64,000 bases of DNA from Hyphomicrobiaceae bacterium (GCA_016793635.1 JAEUMD010000007.1:1-64000), one strand, 5' to 3'. Shown: positions 37,092-46,704, numbered from the stretch's first letter. The notes: generated from the sequence alone by a model not told the origin. Made by a program: numbers and translations.

Positions 37092-37229
37092 TAGAGCATC
37101 ATTCGACCACACGGAACGCGATAGCGATGAGCGGTCGAATAAAGATGCATTCGAATCGCAGTGCTAGAGATCACTCATCCGATCAGGGGAACCGCCTGTG
37201 GTTCCGTCTGATCGGATGGCGCTCTAAGT
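37092..37229. repeat. Interspersed element with TAGAGC/GCTCTA ends and a long hairpin
   Basis: The stretch after the EF-hand gene is bounded by TAGAGC (37092) and GCTCTA (37221-37226). Inside, 37176-37218 forms an 11-bp stem (CATCCGATCAG / CTGATCGGATG) extended by GGAACC / GGTTCC. It may end EF-hand gene transcription. The leftward-reading TTAGAGCGCC... start resembles the sequence just past two other leftward genes at 29505 and 41499. Confidence 0.5.
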
Positions 37230-38177
37230 TCAGCGCCGTTCGAACCCGCGCCAGCCCTTCTGCCAGCGCTCAGCCATACCCGGCGACATGTCGGCCGACG
37301 TGATCTTACCGTCACCGTCGAGATCCAGCATCGCGAACTCTTTCTTCGGGCGCGCCAGGAACTCGTCCTTCGTCACCTTGCCGTCGCGGTCCTTGTCCAG
37401 GCGGGCGAACCGCATGGATTTGGCGTGGTCCATCATCGGTGCCATGCGGGCCTCGATGTCGGTGGCGTTGATCTCGCCGTCGTTGTTCGTATCGAAGCGT
37501 GCGAACCGGCGCTCGGCCCGTGCCACGAAATCCTCGACCTTGGCCTCGCCACGGTGCCAGCCCTTGCCCCATCCCCGGCCCCAGCCGTGGCGACCATCGC
37601 GGCCCTCGAAACTGTCGTCGTCGCGATCATCGCCGCGATCGGCCGCGGCGGGGCCTTCGTCGTCATCCGGTCCTGCGTCGCGGCCAGGGAATGCCGGCCG
37701 ATCGGCCTTCGAGATCACACCGTCACCATTCACGTCGAGTTCGGCAAACCGCTCGCGGGCGCGGGCGCCGGCGTCATCCTTGGTCACCTTGCCGTCACCG
37801 TTGGCGTCGAACCGCTTGACGAGGACGCGCAGCCGATAGTCCGCCTCCGCCTTCATCCGGGCCGTGATCTCGTCGGAGTCGATCACACCATCGCCGTTCT
37901 TGTCGAGTGACGCGAACCGGTCGGTGCGGTCCTTCAGGAACTCGTCGAGCGTCACCGTGCCGTCCTTGTCGAGATCGCTGCCGAGCGCCCGCATCATTCC
38001 GCGGGGACCACCCATTCCTCCGAAGCCACCCATGTCGTCGTCACGCATGCCATGGAAGCCCTTGCCGCCGTGATGGCGGAAACCGCCTTCGTGCCAGCCG
38101 CCCTTGGCGGAAAGAACCGAAGCGGTTCCGATGGTTGCAACCACCGCGACAACGGCAGCCAGCGTCTTGCGTTTCAT
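37230..38177 (-). CDS. Secreted protein with seven EF-hand motifs
   Basis: A 315-residue exported protein: signal peptide (LAAVVAVVATIGTASVLSA), a His/Gly/Met-rich stretch (residues 28-62, possible metal binding), then seven canonical DxDxDG loops starting near residues 68, 92, 124, 148, 229, 261 and 285. Between loops 4 and 5 is a ~65-residue Asp- and Gly/Trp-rich linker. Calcium binding is well supported by sequence; the biological role is not. It lies immediately upstream of the ECF sigma operon and reads the same way. Confidence 0.88.
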   Translation of the reverse strand: MKRKTLAAVVAVVATIGTASVLSAKGGWHEGGFRHHGGKGFHGMRDDDMGGFGGMGGPRGMMRALGSDLDKDGTVTLDEFLKDRTDRFASLDKNGDGVIDSDEITARMKAEADYRLRVLVKRFDANGDGKVTKDDAGARARERFAELDVNGDGVISKADRPAFPGRDAGPDDDEGPAAADRGDDRDDDSFEGRDGRHGWGRGWGKGWHRGEAKVEDFVARAERRFARFDTNNDGEINATDIEARMAPMMDHAKSMRFARLDKDRDGKVTKDEFLARPKKEFAMLDLDGDGKITSADMSPGMAERWQKGWRGFERR

Positions 38178-38306
38178 GTCGTACTCCTCGCATTCGTTCT
38201 ACGGGGCTCTCCCCGTTCCATCCATGAACGTGCGAGGCGGTCGCGATCCGTCGCCGGGTAGTACGAGACGAAAACCGCGAGGCCGTAGAACCGCGACCTG
38301 CCGGAA

Positions 38307-41246
38307 TCAGACGATCAGCTCATCGAACAACGCGGCGACGGCGGCAAGCGTTTCGGCGAGACGAATTTCAAGGGCGGCGAAACTCGGCGCGTCACCAGCA
38401 CGTGCAAGCAGCTCCTTCAACCCGTTGGGCGCTGTCGCCGGCACGAAGGTGCCCTCGAGACAAAGCCGAAGAATCTGGGTCAGGTTGTGGAGCAGGTCCG
38501 TCGCGGCGATCAGCACCTCCGCGTGTTCAGGTGCCAGCAAGCCTGCGGCCGCGAGCTTGCGGAACACAGCGCCCGTGTTCTGGTCCAGTATATGCGGGGT
38601 GTCGTGCGCCAGAACGAGTTGCAGATGCTGAGCAATGAACTCGAGGTCGACGAGACCGCCGCGCACCTGCTTCAAGTCCCAGATATTGCTCGTCCCCTTT
38701 TCCTTGGCGATACGCTCTCGCATCTCGCGCACGTCCGCCGCGACCTTGCCGCGATCCCGCTTGGCGAGCAGCACCGCATGGATCGCCGCCTCCACCTTCG
38801 ACCGCAGCGGCGGCGGCCCGGTGATGGCGCGAGCGCGTGTCAGCGCCATGTGCTCCCAGGTCCATGCCTCGTTGGTCTGGTAATCGAGAAAGCTCGCGAA
38901 GTGCGTGGCGACCGGGCCGCTTTGACCCGACGGTCGCAGCCTCATATCGACCTCGTAGAGTGCGCCCTCGGCGGTCTGCGCCGAAAGTGCCGTCACTAGC
39001 CGCTGCGTCTCGCGCGCATAGTAGTGGCTCGGTGCCAGAGCGCGCGCGCCGTCAGACTGCACCGTGCCCTCGGCGTAATCGTAGACGAGGATCAAGTCGA
39101 GATCCGAACCGGCCGTCGTCTCGCGTCCGCCGAGTTTCCCCATCGCCAACACCACCGCGCCGCCGCCCGGAACATTGCCATGGGAGCGCGCCAGCTCCAT
39201 CTCGACGAAGCCCTGCAAGACCGAGATCAGGCGCTCCGCCAGCGTGGCGTAGGCTCCCCCGGCCTGACTTGCGTTGATGGTGCCAGACAAGACCCGCACG
39301 CCGATGAGAAACGCCTGCTCGCTGCCGACGACGCGAGCGCGGTCGAGCGCGTCCTGCGTGTCGTTTGCCATGCCGACCTCGGTCGAGATGATCTTGTCGA
39401 GCTCGGCGGCCGAAGGGAGAGCGTTGAACGTCTTGGGATCGATGACCGCGTCGAGCAGCCGGCGGCGGCGCGAGAGGATGCGCGAAAGCCGCGGCGCGGT
39501 TCCCATGATGTCGGCAACCAGACGCAGCAACCCGGTATTGGCGCGCAAAAGCGAAAAGAGCTGTACGCCGGTCGGCAGCTCGGAGAGGAAGCGGTCGAAG
39601 CTGGCGATGGCGCGATCCGGGTCCGCCGTCTCACCGAGAGCGGTGATGAGCAGGGGTTGCACTTCCGTCAATCGCTCGCGCGAGCGCGCGGAGCGCACCG
39701 CAGCGTAGCGGCCCGCATGCCAGCCGCGCACCATCGACAAGACGCCCGATGGATTTTGAAAGCCCATCCGCTGCAATGCCGCGATCGTGTCGGGGTCGTC
39801 GTCCTCTCCCGCGAACACCATGTTGACGCCACCCGAAGTGAGCTCGGGCATGTCCTCGAACAGTGCGGCGTAATGTGATTGGACGGTTTCGAGTTCGGCG
39901 ACGAGCGCCGTCGAAAACGCTTCGAGGGTCGGGAAACCGGCAAATCGCGCGAAGGCTTCGAGTCCAGCACCGGCTTCGGGCAACTGGTGCGTCTGATCGT
40001 CGGCGACCATTTGAATTCGGTGCTCGATGCGGCGCAGGAACAGGTAGGCCCGCTCGAGATCGGCGCGCACGTTCTCCTTGATCCAGCCGCGGTCGACCAG
40101 TGCCCTGAGCGCGACGAGTGTCGGGCGCACGCGCAGGTCCCGCTGGCGTCCGCCTGCGATCAACTGCTGCGTCTGCGTGAAAAACTCGATCTCACGAATT
40201 CCGCCGCGTCCGAGCTTGACGTTGTGCCCCGCGACACCGATGGCGCCTAGCCCGCGGAACGCATGAATCTGCCGCTTCATCGCGTGAATATCGGCGATGG
40301 CGGCGAAGTCGAGATGTTTGCGCCAGACGAACGGCGCCAGCTCAGCGAGCAGCGCACCTCCCGCTGCCACATCACCAGCGACCGCGCGCGCCTTGATGAG
40401 TGCCGCACGCTCCCAGTTCTGGCCGAAGCTCTCGTAATAGTGCAACGCGGCATCGGTCGAGAGTGCCACCTGCGTCGCGCCAGGGTCGGGCCGGAGACGA
40501 AGGTCGGTGCGGAACACGTAGCCGTCGGCGGTACGCTCGTGCATCATTTTGACGAGGTCGCGCGTCATGCGGACGAAGAAGGCCTGCGGCTCGATCCCGG
40601 TCCTCAAACGGGCCTTCTCGATCTCGTAGAATACGATCAGATCGATGTCGCTCGAATAGTTGAGCTCGCCCGCGCCGTGCTTGCCCATGGCCAGCACGAT
40701 ATAGCCTGAGCGCGACGCCGCCCCCGGCTCCTTGTCGAGCCACTCGCCCTTCTCAGCCGCGGCACGGAAGAGATACCGCACCGAACCTTCGAGCGCGGTA
40801 TCGGCAGTCGCCGTGAGTACCGCTGTCACCGTCATCACCGGCCACACGCCGCCGATGTCGGCGAGCGCCGTCAGGAGTGCAACCTCCGACTTGAAACGGC
40901 GCAAGGCCCGCATCGCATCCGCCATCGTTGCGGCCGTCTCGGCCGCCGTGAGTGTCGCCCGTGCCAGCGCCGCGAAATGATCCTCCGGCATCGCGATCAG
41001 GAGCCGCTCGAGGCGAGCCGGATCACGCAGCATGAGACCGCGAAGGTAAGGCGAGCCGGACATCGTTCCGCACACGAGCGCGCGGACCCTTTCCGTTCCA
41101 AGCAACTCGCCGAGACGCACGAGCCCCGCCTCCTCCGCAGCGCGCAAGAGCGAGGCGAGTTGTTCGACCGCACTTTCGCGGTCGCAGAAAGGCGCCTCGG
41201 CGATCCGACCGGCGAGCGAGTTCGGATTGGGTAGTTCGTCCGGCAT
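38307..41246 (-). CDS. glnE: Bifunctional glutamine synthetase adenylyltransferase/adenylyl-removing enzyme
   Basis: A 979-residue GlnE. It adenylylates glutamine synthetase when nitrogen is plentiful and removes AMP when it is scarce, under PII control. Two nucleotidyltransferase centres are visible: GAGELNYSSDIDLIVFYE (N-terminal, deadenylylation) and GGRETTAGSDLDLILVYDY (C-terminal, adenylylation). ATG 41246 (MPDELPNPNSLAGRI) is chosen over the longer frame to 41339, whose extra residues lack support. It ends just before the EF-hand gene. Confidence 0.97.
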   Translation of the reverse strand: MPDELPNPNSLAGRIAEAPFCDRESAVEQLASLLRAAEEAGLVRLGELLGTERVRALVCGTMSGSPYLRGLMLRDPARLERLLIAMPEDHFAALARATLTAAETAATMADAMRALRRFKSEVALLTALADIGGVWPVMTVTAVLTATADTALEGSVRYLFRAAAEKGEWLDKEPGAASRSGYIVLAMGKHGAGELNYSSDIDLIVFYEIEKARLRTGIEPQAFFVRMTRDLVKMMHERTADGYVFRTDLRLRPDPGATQVALSTDAALHYYESFGQNWERAALIKARAVAGDVAAGGALLAELAPFVWRKHLDFAAIADIHAMKRQIHAFRGLGAIGVAGHNVKLGRGGIREIEFFTQTQQLIAGGRQRDLRVRPTLVALRALVDRGWIKENVRADLERAYLFLRRIEHRIQMVADDQTHQLPEAGAGLEAFARFAGFPTLEAFSTALVAELETVQSHYAALFEDMPELTSGGVNMVFAGEDDDPDTIAALQRMGFQNPSGVLSMVRGWHAGRYAAVRSARSRERLTEVQPLLITALGETADPDRAIASFDRFLSELPTGVQLFSLLRANTGLLRLVADIMGTAPRLSRILSRRRRLLDAVIDPKTFNALPSAAELDKIISTEVGMANDTQDALDRARVVGSEQAFLIGVRVLSGTINASQAGGAYATLAERLISVLQGFVEMELARSHGNVPGGGAVVLAMGKLGGRETTAGSDLDLILVYDYAEGTVQSDGARALAPSHYYARETQRLVTALSAQTAEGALYEVDMRLRPSGQSGPVATHFASFLDYQTNEAWTWEHMALTRARAITGPPPLRSKVEAAIHAVLLAKRDRGKVAADVREMRERIAKEKGTSNIWDLKQVRGGLVDLEFIAQHLQLVLAHDTPHILDQNTGAVFRKLAAAGLLAPEHAEVLIAATDLLHNLTQILRLCLEGTFVPATAPNGLKELLARAGDAPSFAALEIRLAETLAAVAALFDELIV

Positions 41247-41439
41247 GATTTTCCCCGCGTGCCTTCGAGCGCAGGTCACGCTCCGACCGGTCCTTTCGGT
41301 GCGGAAATTTGCTCTGATCGCCACTGCAATGGGAGACAAATTTCAGAACCGGAACACAGGTGCTCGACTGGTCGAGATCGAAGCGCTCCGCGCCTTCGTC
41401 GGAAGCGTGAGCGGCACCCTGAGCTCTTGGCTCGAAGTG

Positions 41440-41499
41440 CACCTCACGGCTTTGATCTATCGCGTGCGCGATTCCATCAAAGTCGGTCGCACTCTAAAC
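41440..41499 (-). repeat. 3'-flanking element copy downstream of the HAMP kinase
   Basis: Reading leftward from 41499, GTTTAGAGTGCGACCG is followed by a GATGGAATCGCG stretch. The start is shared with the sequence at 29505 (CTTTAGAGTGCGATCG) right at the end of another leftward gene. Low-copy degenerate repeat; function unknown. Confidence 0.4.
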
Positions 41500-41516
41500 C
41501 ATGGAGTGGGTGGAGG

Positions 41517-42953
41517 CTACGGCGGGGAGGCTCGCGGCAAGGTCAGCGTCACCTTGAGGCCCGGCTCATTGTCCTCGAGACGAACCGTTCCATGATGCAG
41601 GCGCGCGACGGCGGCGACGAGGCTGAGGCCGAGCCCGGTCCCCGGCAACGACCGGCTCTGCTCCAGGCGCACGAAGCGCCGCAGAACGCGCTCGCGATCG
41701 GCTGCGGCGATCCCCGGCCCATCGTCGGCAATCATCACCGCGACATTGTCTCGACCATCCGCCACGACACCGACGCGAATGAACGTCGCCCGCCGCGACT
41801 CTGCGCCCTTGGCGGCACTGGCGTGCGCGACCGAGTATTTGATCGCGTTGTCGATCAGATTGGCGATCGCTTGTCCGATGAGGTGGCGGTTCGCTTCGAT
41901 CGTCTGCCCATCGGCAATGTCGACCAGGAGGCGTAGCCCGGCCTCTTCCGCCACGGGCTCGTACAGTTCCGCCACGTTGCGCGCCAAATCGCTAACGTCG
42001 AGCTGCTCTGTGGTGCCTTGGAGCGCCCCGGCCTCCAGCCGCGCGATCAGCAGCATCGCATTGAAGACCTTGATGAGTTCGTCGGCCTCCTCGATCGTAT
42101 GCTGGAGGCCATCGCGCAGCGCCATCTCTCCGCTCGCGTCGCGCAGCGCCGCTTCAGCGCGGTTGCGGAGGCGATTGAGCGGTGTTTTCAGGTCGTGTGC
42201 GATGTTGTCGGAAACCTCGCGCAAACCGGCCATCAATTGATCGATCCGGTCCAACATGCGGTTGAGATCGATCGAAAGGCCATCGATCTCGTCGCCCGTG
42301 CCGCTAAGTGGTATCCGCCGCCGCATGTCTCCGGCCATGATCGACCGCGCCGTGGCGCCGACGGCCTCGACACGTTGCAGCACGCGGCGGGAGGCCGCAT
42401 AGCCCGCCGCTAAGCCAGCAAGTGCTAGCGACGCGAAGGCGAGGAAGACCGTCATCCTGATTCTGGTCGTGGCGGCAATCTGGACTTCGATGTCGCGACC
42501 GAGCACGAGCGAGCCGCCGTCGGGAAGCCGGATGAGAATTCCGAGCGCGCGGCGCATTTCGCCCGACGATGTGGCGGAGGCGTTGGCTGGACGGTATTGA
42601 AAGGCGGCGCCGAGCGGGTGTTCTGCGAACGCCGCGGGAATCCGTTCGAGATTGCCGGCGATCCGGCGACCGCTCGATTCGGTGAGAATCTGGACGCCGC
42701 CAGCGACAGCTCGATCGCGCCGCTCGACGATCTCGGCAAGGGCAGACTCGCCTTTCTCGCCCACGAGCAATCGATAGCTCGCCGCCTCATTCTCCAATGC
42801 TGCCGCGACCTCGCGCGTCACGACCGCATCGATGTCCCGGAACAGAAGCAAGGAGACGATTACCGCCGCGCCGACCAGCAACGCTACTGCCGCGGCCGCC
42901 ATTCGAAATAGGCCGCTCGACGCAACGGGCTGGAGCCGGTCAGGCATTTCCAT
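41517..42953 (-). CDS. HAMP-domain sensor histidine kinase
   Basis: A 478-residue membrane kinase: helices near 18-38 and 167-190, a periplasmic sensor loop between, a HAMP linker (RRVLQRVEAVGATARSIM), the phospho-acceptor DNIAHDLKTPLNRLRN, N-box ANLIDNAIKYS, DDGPGIAAAD and GTGLGLSLVAAVARLH, all intact. The start overlaps the response-regulator stop by 14 nt, so the pair is co-translated. Pair of the OmpR-type regulator next to it. In rhizobia a similar pair lies beside degP and glnE; the signal is unknown. Confidence 0.93.
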   Translation of the reverse strand: MEMPDRLQPVASSGLFRMAAAAVALLVGAAVIVSLLLFRDIDAVVTREVAAALENEAASYRLLVGEKGESALAEIVERRDRAVAGGVQILTESSGRRIAGNLERIPAAFAEHPLGAAFQYRPANASATSSGEMRRALGILIRLPDGGSLVLGRDIEVQIAATTRIRMTVFLAFASLALAGLAAGYAASRRVLQRVEAVGATARSIMAGDMRRRIPLSGTGDEIDGLSIDLNRMLDRIDQLMAGLREVSDNIAHDLKTPLNRLRNRAEAALRDASGEMALRDGLQHTIEEADELIKVFNAMLLIARLEAGALQGTTEQLDVSDLARNVAELYEPVAEEAGLRLLVDIADGQTIEANRHLIGQAIANLIDNAIKYSVAHASAAKGAESRRATFIRVGVVADGRDNVAVMIADDGPGIAAADRERVLRRFVRLEQSRSLPGTGLGLSLVAAVARLHHGTVRLEDNEPGLKVTLTLPRASPP

Positions 42954-43620
42954 CGCGGATCATGTAGCCAGCGCCGCGGACCGTATGCAGCAGCGGCGTT
43001 GAGAAAGCCTTGTCAATCTTGCTGCGTAACCGCGACACGTGCACGTCGATGACGTTCGTCTGAGGGTCGAAATGATAATCCCAGACGTTTTCTAGCAGCA
43101 TCGTTCGCGTCACGACCTGACCGGCATGGCGCATCAGGTATTCGAGCAGTCTATACTCGCGCGGTTGCAGGGGAATGCTCTCGCCGCCGCGCGTCACGCG
43201 ATGAGCAAGCCGGTCGAGCACAAGGTCGCCGACCACGTAGCGCGTCGCCTGCTCCTCCGGCGTCGTCCGCCGCGCGAGCGCCTCTATGCGCGCCAGCAGC
43301 TCGGTGTAGGCATAAGGCTTCGTCAAATAATCGTCGCCGCCCGCGCGCAGCCCTTTCACCTTGTCGTCGACATCACCGAGTGCGGAGAGGAATAGCACGG
43401 GCGTACGATCACCCTCGGCACGCAGCGTTTTCACCAGCGCCAGCCCGTCGAGTGCCGGTAGCATACGATCGACTATTAGCACGTCGAACCCGCCGTCGCG
43501 CGCCATCGCCAAGCCGCTCTCGCCGTCGCCTGCTGTTTCCGGCGCATGACCGCTCTCCTTCAGCGACTTGTGAAGGAACGCCGCGGTTTCCCTGTCGTCT
43601 TCGATGACCAGAACACGCAT
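42940..43620 (-). CDS. OmpR-family response regulator
   Basis: A 226-residue regulator: receiver domain with acidic pocket (IEDDRE), phospho-acceptor D in VLIVDRMLPALDG (residue ~51), FLSALGDVDDKVKGLRAGGDDYLTKPYA, and a C-terminal winged helix (LVLDRLAHRVTRGGESIPLQPREYRLLEYLM...VIDVHVSRLRSKID). Partner of the HAMP kinase. Possibly controls degP, encoded upstream on the same strand beyond a hairpin, but this is inference. Confidence 0.95.
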   Translation of the reverse strand: MRVLVIEDDRETAAFLHKSLKESGHAPETAGDGESGLAMARDGGFDVLIVDRMLPALDGLALVKTLRAEGDRTPVLFLSALGDVDDKVKGLRAGGDDYLTKPYAYTELLARIEALARRTTPEEQATRYVVGDLVLDRLAHRVTRGGESIPLQPREYRLLEYLMRHAGQVVTRTMLLENVWDYHFDPQTNVIDVHVSRLRSKIDKAFSTPLLHTVRGAGYMIRDGNA

Positions 43621-43721
43621 GCCGTTGCATCGACGAGGTTGAGTGGAGGGCGAAATCCCGGAGCGCCGCTCGGGGCCGGGCAGTGCACTACTAAAGCATT
43701 CCGAATGATCGCGAAACAGAT

Positions 43722-43759
43722 AGAGGCAGCCCGGGTTTCTGAAACCGCGGGCTGCCTCT
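43722..43759 (-). terminator. Terminator after degP
   Basis: A 12-bp stem (AGAGGCAGCCCG / CGGGCTGCCTCT) extended by a GGTTTC/GAAACC inner pairing, 18 bp beyond the degP stop. Only short T runs follow on the reverse strand (TATCTGTTTCG). Confidence 0.6.
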
Positions 43760-43776
43760 TCACATCTTGAGCTCGA

Positions 43777-45360
43777 TCAGCTCTTCTTGAGCTGCAGTGC
43801 AACGAACCGCTTCTGCTCGCCGGTGCGGATGTGGAGGAGCACCGCCTTGCGGCCGAGATCGCGCGCTTTCTTTACCCCTGCCAGCACGTCGGCCGCATTC
43901 TTAACGGGCTCGCCTTGGACCTCCAGGATCACGTCGCCTGCCTTGATGCCCTTCTGAGCGGCGTCCGAGGTGTCGTCGACATCGGCGATGGCGACACCGT
44001 CCTTCACCTCGCCGCTCGCCGGAGCGAGCTTGAGTCCGAGTTGCTCAAGCTCCATCGGAGTGCCGGAGGGCTTGCCTTCCTCGATGCGCGCCAGCTCGTC
44101 CTGAGAGGTCGGGAACATGCCGAGCTTGACCTTGACAATTTGCTCGGCCCCGTTGCGCCAGACCTTCACGTCAACGACCGTATCTGGGGCGTAGCCAGCG
44201 ATCTTGCGGGCCAGGTCACGGCTGTCCTCGATCTTGTCGGCATTAACCGCCAGGATCGCGTCGCGCGCCTTGAGGCCGGACGTTTCAGCAGGCCCCTTCG
44301 GCGTGATCTCGCTGACCAGAGCACCACTGGCCGTGGAGAGGCCGAGGCTCGCGGCGGTGTCCTCATCGACGTTCTGGATCTTCACGCCGAGCCAACCGCG
44401 GCTGACCTTGCCCTGCGACTTCAACTGCTCGATCACGGCGACCGCCGTCTTGGCCGGCACGGCGAACGCAATACCGACGTTACCGCCAGACGGGCTGAAG
44501 ATGGCAGTGTTTACGCCGATCACCTCGCCGTCGAGATTGAAGGTCGGGCCACCCGAGTTGCCACGGTTTACGGCGGCATCGATCTGCAGGAAGTCATAAG
44601 GACCAGAGCCGATGTCGCGAGTCAACGCGGAGACGATGCCAGCGGTGACAGTGCCACCGAGGCCGAACGGGTTGCCGACCGCGATCACCCAATCGCCGAC
44701 GCGCGCCGGCCGATCGGTGAACTTCACGTGCGGGAACGACTTGTTGCCCTTCATCTTGATGAGGGCGAGATCCGTGCGCGGATCGGTACCGACGAGTTCG
44801 GCTTCGACCTTTTCCTGATCGTCGAAACTGACCTCGATCTTCGACGCGCCCTCAACGACATGGTTGTTGGTGACGACATATCCGTCAGCCGAGATGATGA
44901 AGCCCGACCCCTGCGCGAGCTGCGGACGCTGCGGACGCTGCGGGCCCTGGAACTCCTTCGGCAGGTTCTTGAATAGGTCCTTGAGCGGGTGGTCGTCCGG
45001 GAGATCCGGAATGCCGCCGAAGCGGCGGCCCTGCGGACCGTTCCCGCTCGCGACCTTCTCGCTCTTGTCGCCGTTGGTCACGGAAATGGAGACGACCGCA
45101 CCGCGAACCTTGTCGACGATGTCGGCGAATGTGAGCGGCGCGCGGCCGAACGGCGTCTGCACGCCGGGGTCCGCCGGCTTAAGCTGGGCGAGCGCCGGCG
45201 TCGGGAAATCGATCGCACCGAGCGTCAAGAGCCCGGCGCTCAACAGACCCGCCGCGCCGAGGGCACTCGCGATGCCGCGGGATGTCAGCCGCCTCGCGCC
45301 CTTGGGTGCGGAAGCTGGCGTGGGATTTGCTGAACCGGCCCTATTGGACGCGTTCTGCAT
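43777..45360 (-). CDS. degP: Periplasmic serine endoprotease DegP/HtrA (MucD-like)
   Basis: A 527-residue HtrA protease/chaperone of the periplasm. A basic N-terminus and hydrophobic stretch (GIASALGAAGLLSAGLLTLGA) form the export signal. The catalytic triad is visible: His in VVTNNHVVEGAS, Asp in TDLALIKMKG and Ser in RGNSGGPTFN. Two PDZ domains follow (GWLGVKIQNVDEDTAASLGL... and the C-terminal AQKGIKAGDVILEVQG). Position next to ccmH and a two-component pair matches Rhizobiales order. It degrades misfolded envelope proteins. Confidence 0.96.
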   Translation of the reverse strand: MQNASNRAGSANPTPASAPKGARRLTSRGIASALGAAGLLSAGLLTLGAIDFPTPALAQLKPADPGVQTPFGRAPLTFADIVDKVRGAVVSISVTNGDKSEKVASGNGPQGRRFGGIPDLPDDHPLKDLFKNLPKEFQGPQRPQRPQLAQGSGFIISADGYVVTNNHVVEGASKIEVSFDDQEKVEAELVGTDPRTDLALIKMKGNKSFPHVKFTDRPARVGDWVIAVGNPFGLGGTVTAGIVSALTRDIGSGPYDFLQIDAAVNRGNSGGPTFNLDGEVIGVNTAIFSPSGGNVGIAFAVPAKTAVAVIEQLKSQGKVSRGWLGVKIQNVDEDTAASLGLSTASGALVSEITPKGPAETSGLKARDAILAVNADKIEDSRDLARKIAGYAPDTVVDVKVWRNGAEQIVKVKLGMFPTSQDELARIEEGKPSGTPMELEQLGLKLAPASGEVKDGVAIADVDDTSDAAQKGIKAGDVILEVQGEPVKNAADVLAGVKKARDLGRKAVLLHIRTGEQKRFVALQLKKS

Positions 45361-45429
45361 GTCGATCTTCCTCCTTGGAGAGCCGCAGAAAACTGAAGCG
45401 ATCTCTACCGCGCGCGTCCTTACGGCAGC

Positions 45430-46704
45430 ATGTCGGCTGCCTTAACGATCTGTAATGTTCGCAGGAGCCGCACGGGCGTGGAGGCTGAGTTGGGAAAGGC
45501 GGAGGGCAGAAGCCGACGGCAGTTCCGAAGCCGTGAGCCGTCGAAGTGGCATCGGCGCGGATCACAAAAATCCTTCCGCAAGACCAGCATAGCGTGGCTC
45601 GGCGCGGTTCTCGCATTCCTGACAGGAGGTATGGCCGAGGCCCAGGTGCCGCCCGGCGCCGGCTCGACCTTCACCGCTTCGGGGATGGGGCGCAGCATCA
45701 TCCCCGTCGCCATGTTCGGGGGTGACGAACGACGCCCACTCGACATGCATTCCGGTCTTCGACGCTTCATCGGGAGATTGCGTCAAGCTGAGACGGGCAG
45801 CGTGTGCTCCGCGTTCTGTATCGCGACAAACATCGTCGCGACGGCCGGACATTGCGTACAGTCAGCTCTCGAAAACGGCGGTCTCGACGCATTGCGATTT
45901 GCCATTGATGCAGACCGCGAGACCACCGGAGTACGCATCGCAGGAGCTGGCGAAGGTCGCGCGTCCTTCAATGTCTTAACGGGGGCCTCCGAGCTGCACA
46001 CGCGGCCACCGATCAATGCCGTGTCCGACTGGGCATTTCTGCGTCTTGAGCGCACAGCGTGCCCCGCGGGAGGGCTAAAATTCGCCGCGCTCCCTGCCGA
46101 CATGCTCGCCCGCCGCTCGCGCGAGCGGCGCGTCTATCACGTCTCCTACCATCGCGACGTCGCGAATTGGCAATTGATGATCGCGAGTCCATGCCGCGTC
46201 GTCACCGACCTGCCGCAACAGATCAGCGCACTACTCGAGCAGGACTTCGACGATCCGCGCAACCTGCTCCTACACGATTGCGATACGGGCGCGGCCTCCT
46301 CGGGTTCGCCGCTCCTCACCGACGGCGACAATGGCCCCGAGGTCGTCGGCATCAATATCGGAACCTATGTCCGCTCTCGCGTTGTCACCCATGACGGTGA
46401 GATCGTGCAGCGCCTCGCCTCGGAACCGATCGCCAATACCGCACTCATCGCCGCATCTCTCGATCACCGACTCGTCCAGTTCATCGACGCGGACGTGACG
46501 ACGAGGCGGGCCGCCATCGCCAGCATGCAATCCCGTCTGCGCGCAATTGGACTCTACGATGGGCCGGTGGATGGGACCTTCGGCATCGCGACGCGCGGCG
46601 CGATCATGGCGTTCCAGCGCGGCCTCGGCGAATCCGAAATCGGCTTGCCGTCTCACCGCATTCTGCAGCAGCTCGAAGAACTAACAGCTGCAAACAAGGA
46701 CTGA
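45430..46704 (+). CDS. Exported trypsin-like serine protease with peptidoglycan-binding domain
   Basis: A 424-residue protein, start uncertain (no good ATG near the signal FRKTSIAWLGAVLAFLTGGMAEA; ATG 45430 or an internal GTG). The S1 triad is present: His in NIVATAGHCVQ, Asp in AVSDWAFLRLER, Ser in CDTGAASSGSPLLTDGD. The last ~75 residues (AIASMQSRLRAIGLYDGPVDGTFGIATRGAIMAFQRGLG) are a PG_binding_1 domain that would tether it to the cell wall. It is divergent from degP and convergent with ccmH, interrupting the usual ccm-degP order. Confidence 0.85.
   Translation: MSAALTICNVRRSRTGVEAELGKAEGRSRRQFRSREPSKWHRRGSQKSFRKTSIAWLGAVLAFLTGGMAEAQVPPGAGSTFTASGMGRSIIPVAMFGGDERRPLDMHSGLRRFIGRLRQAETGSVCSAFCIATNIVATAGHCVQSALENGGLDALRFAIDADRETTGVRIAGAGEGRASFNVLTGASELHTRPPINAVSDWAFLRLERTACPAGGLKFAALPADMLARRSRERRVYHVSYHRDVANWQLMIASPCRVVTDLPQQISALLEQDFDDPRNLLLHDCDTGAASSGSPLLTDGDNGPEVVGINIGTYVRSRVVTHDGEIVQRLASEPIANTALIAASLDHRLVQFIDADVTTRRAAIASMQSRLRAIGLYDGPVDGTFGIATRGAIMAFQRGLGESEIGLPSHRILQQLEELTAANKD

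Noticed and set aside
37176-37218. tRNA-like or riboswitch structure
   Set aside because: The long hairpin has no cloverleaf, no TTCGA arm and no known riboswitch core; better seen as a terminator-like repeat.
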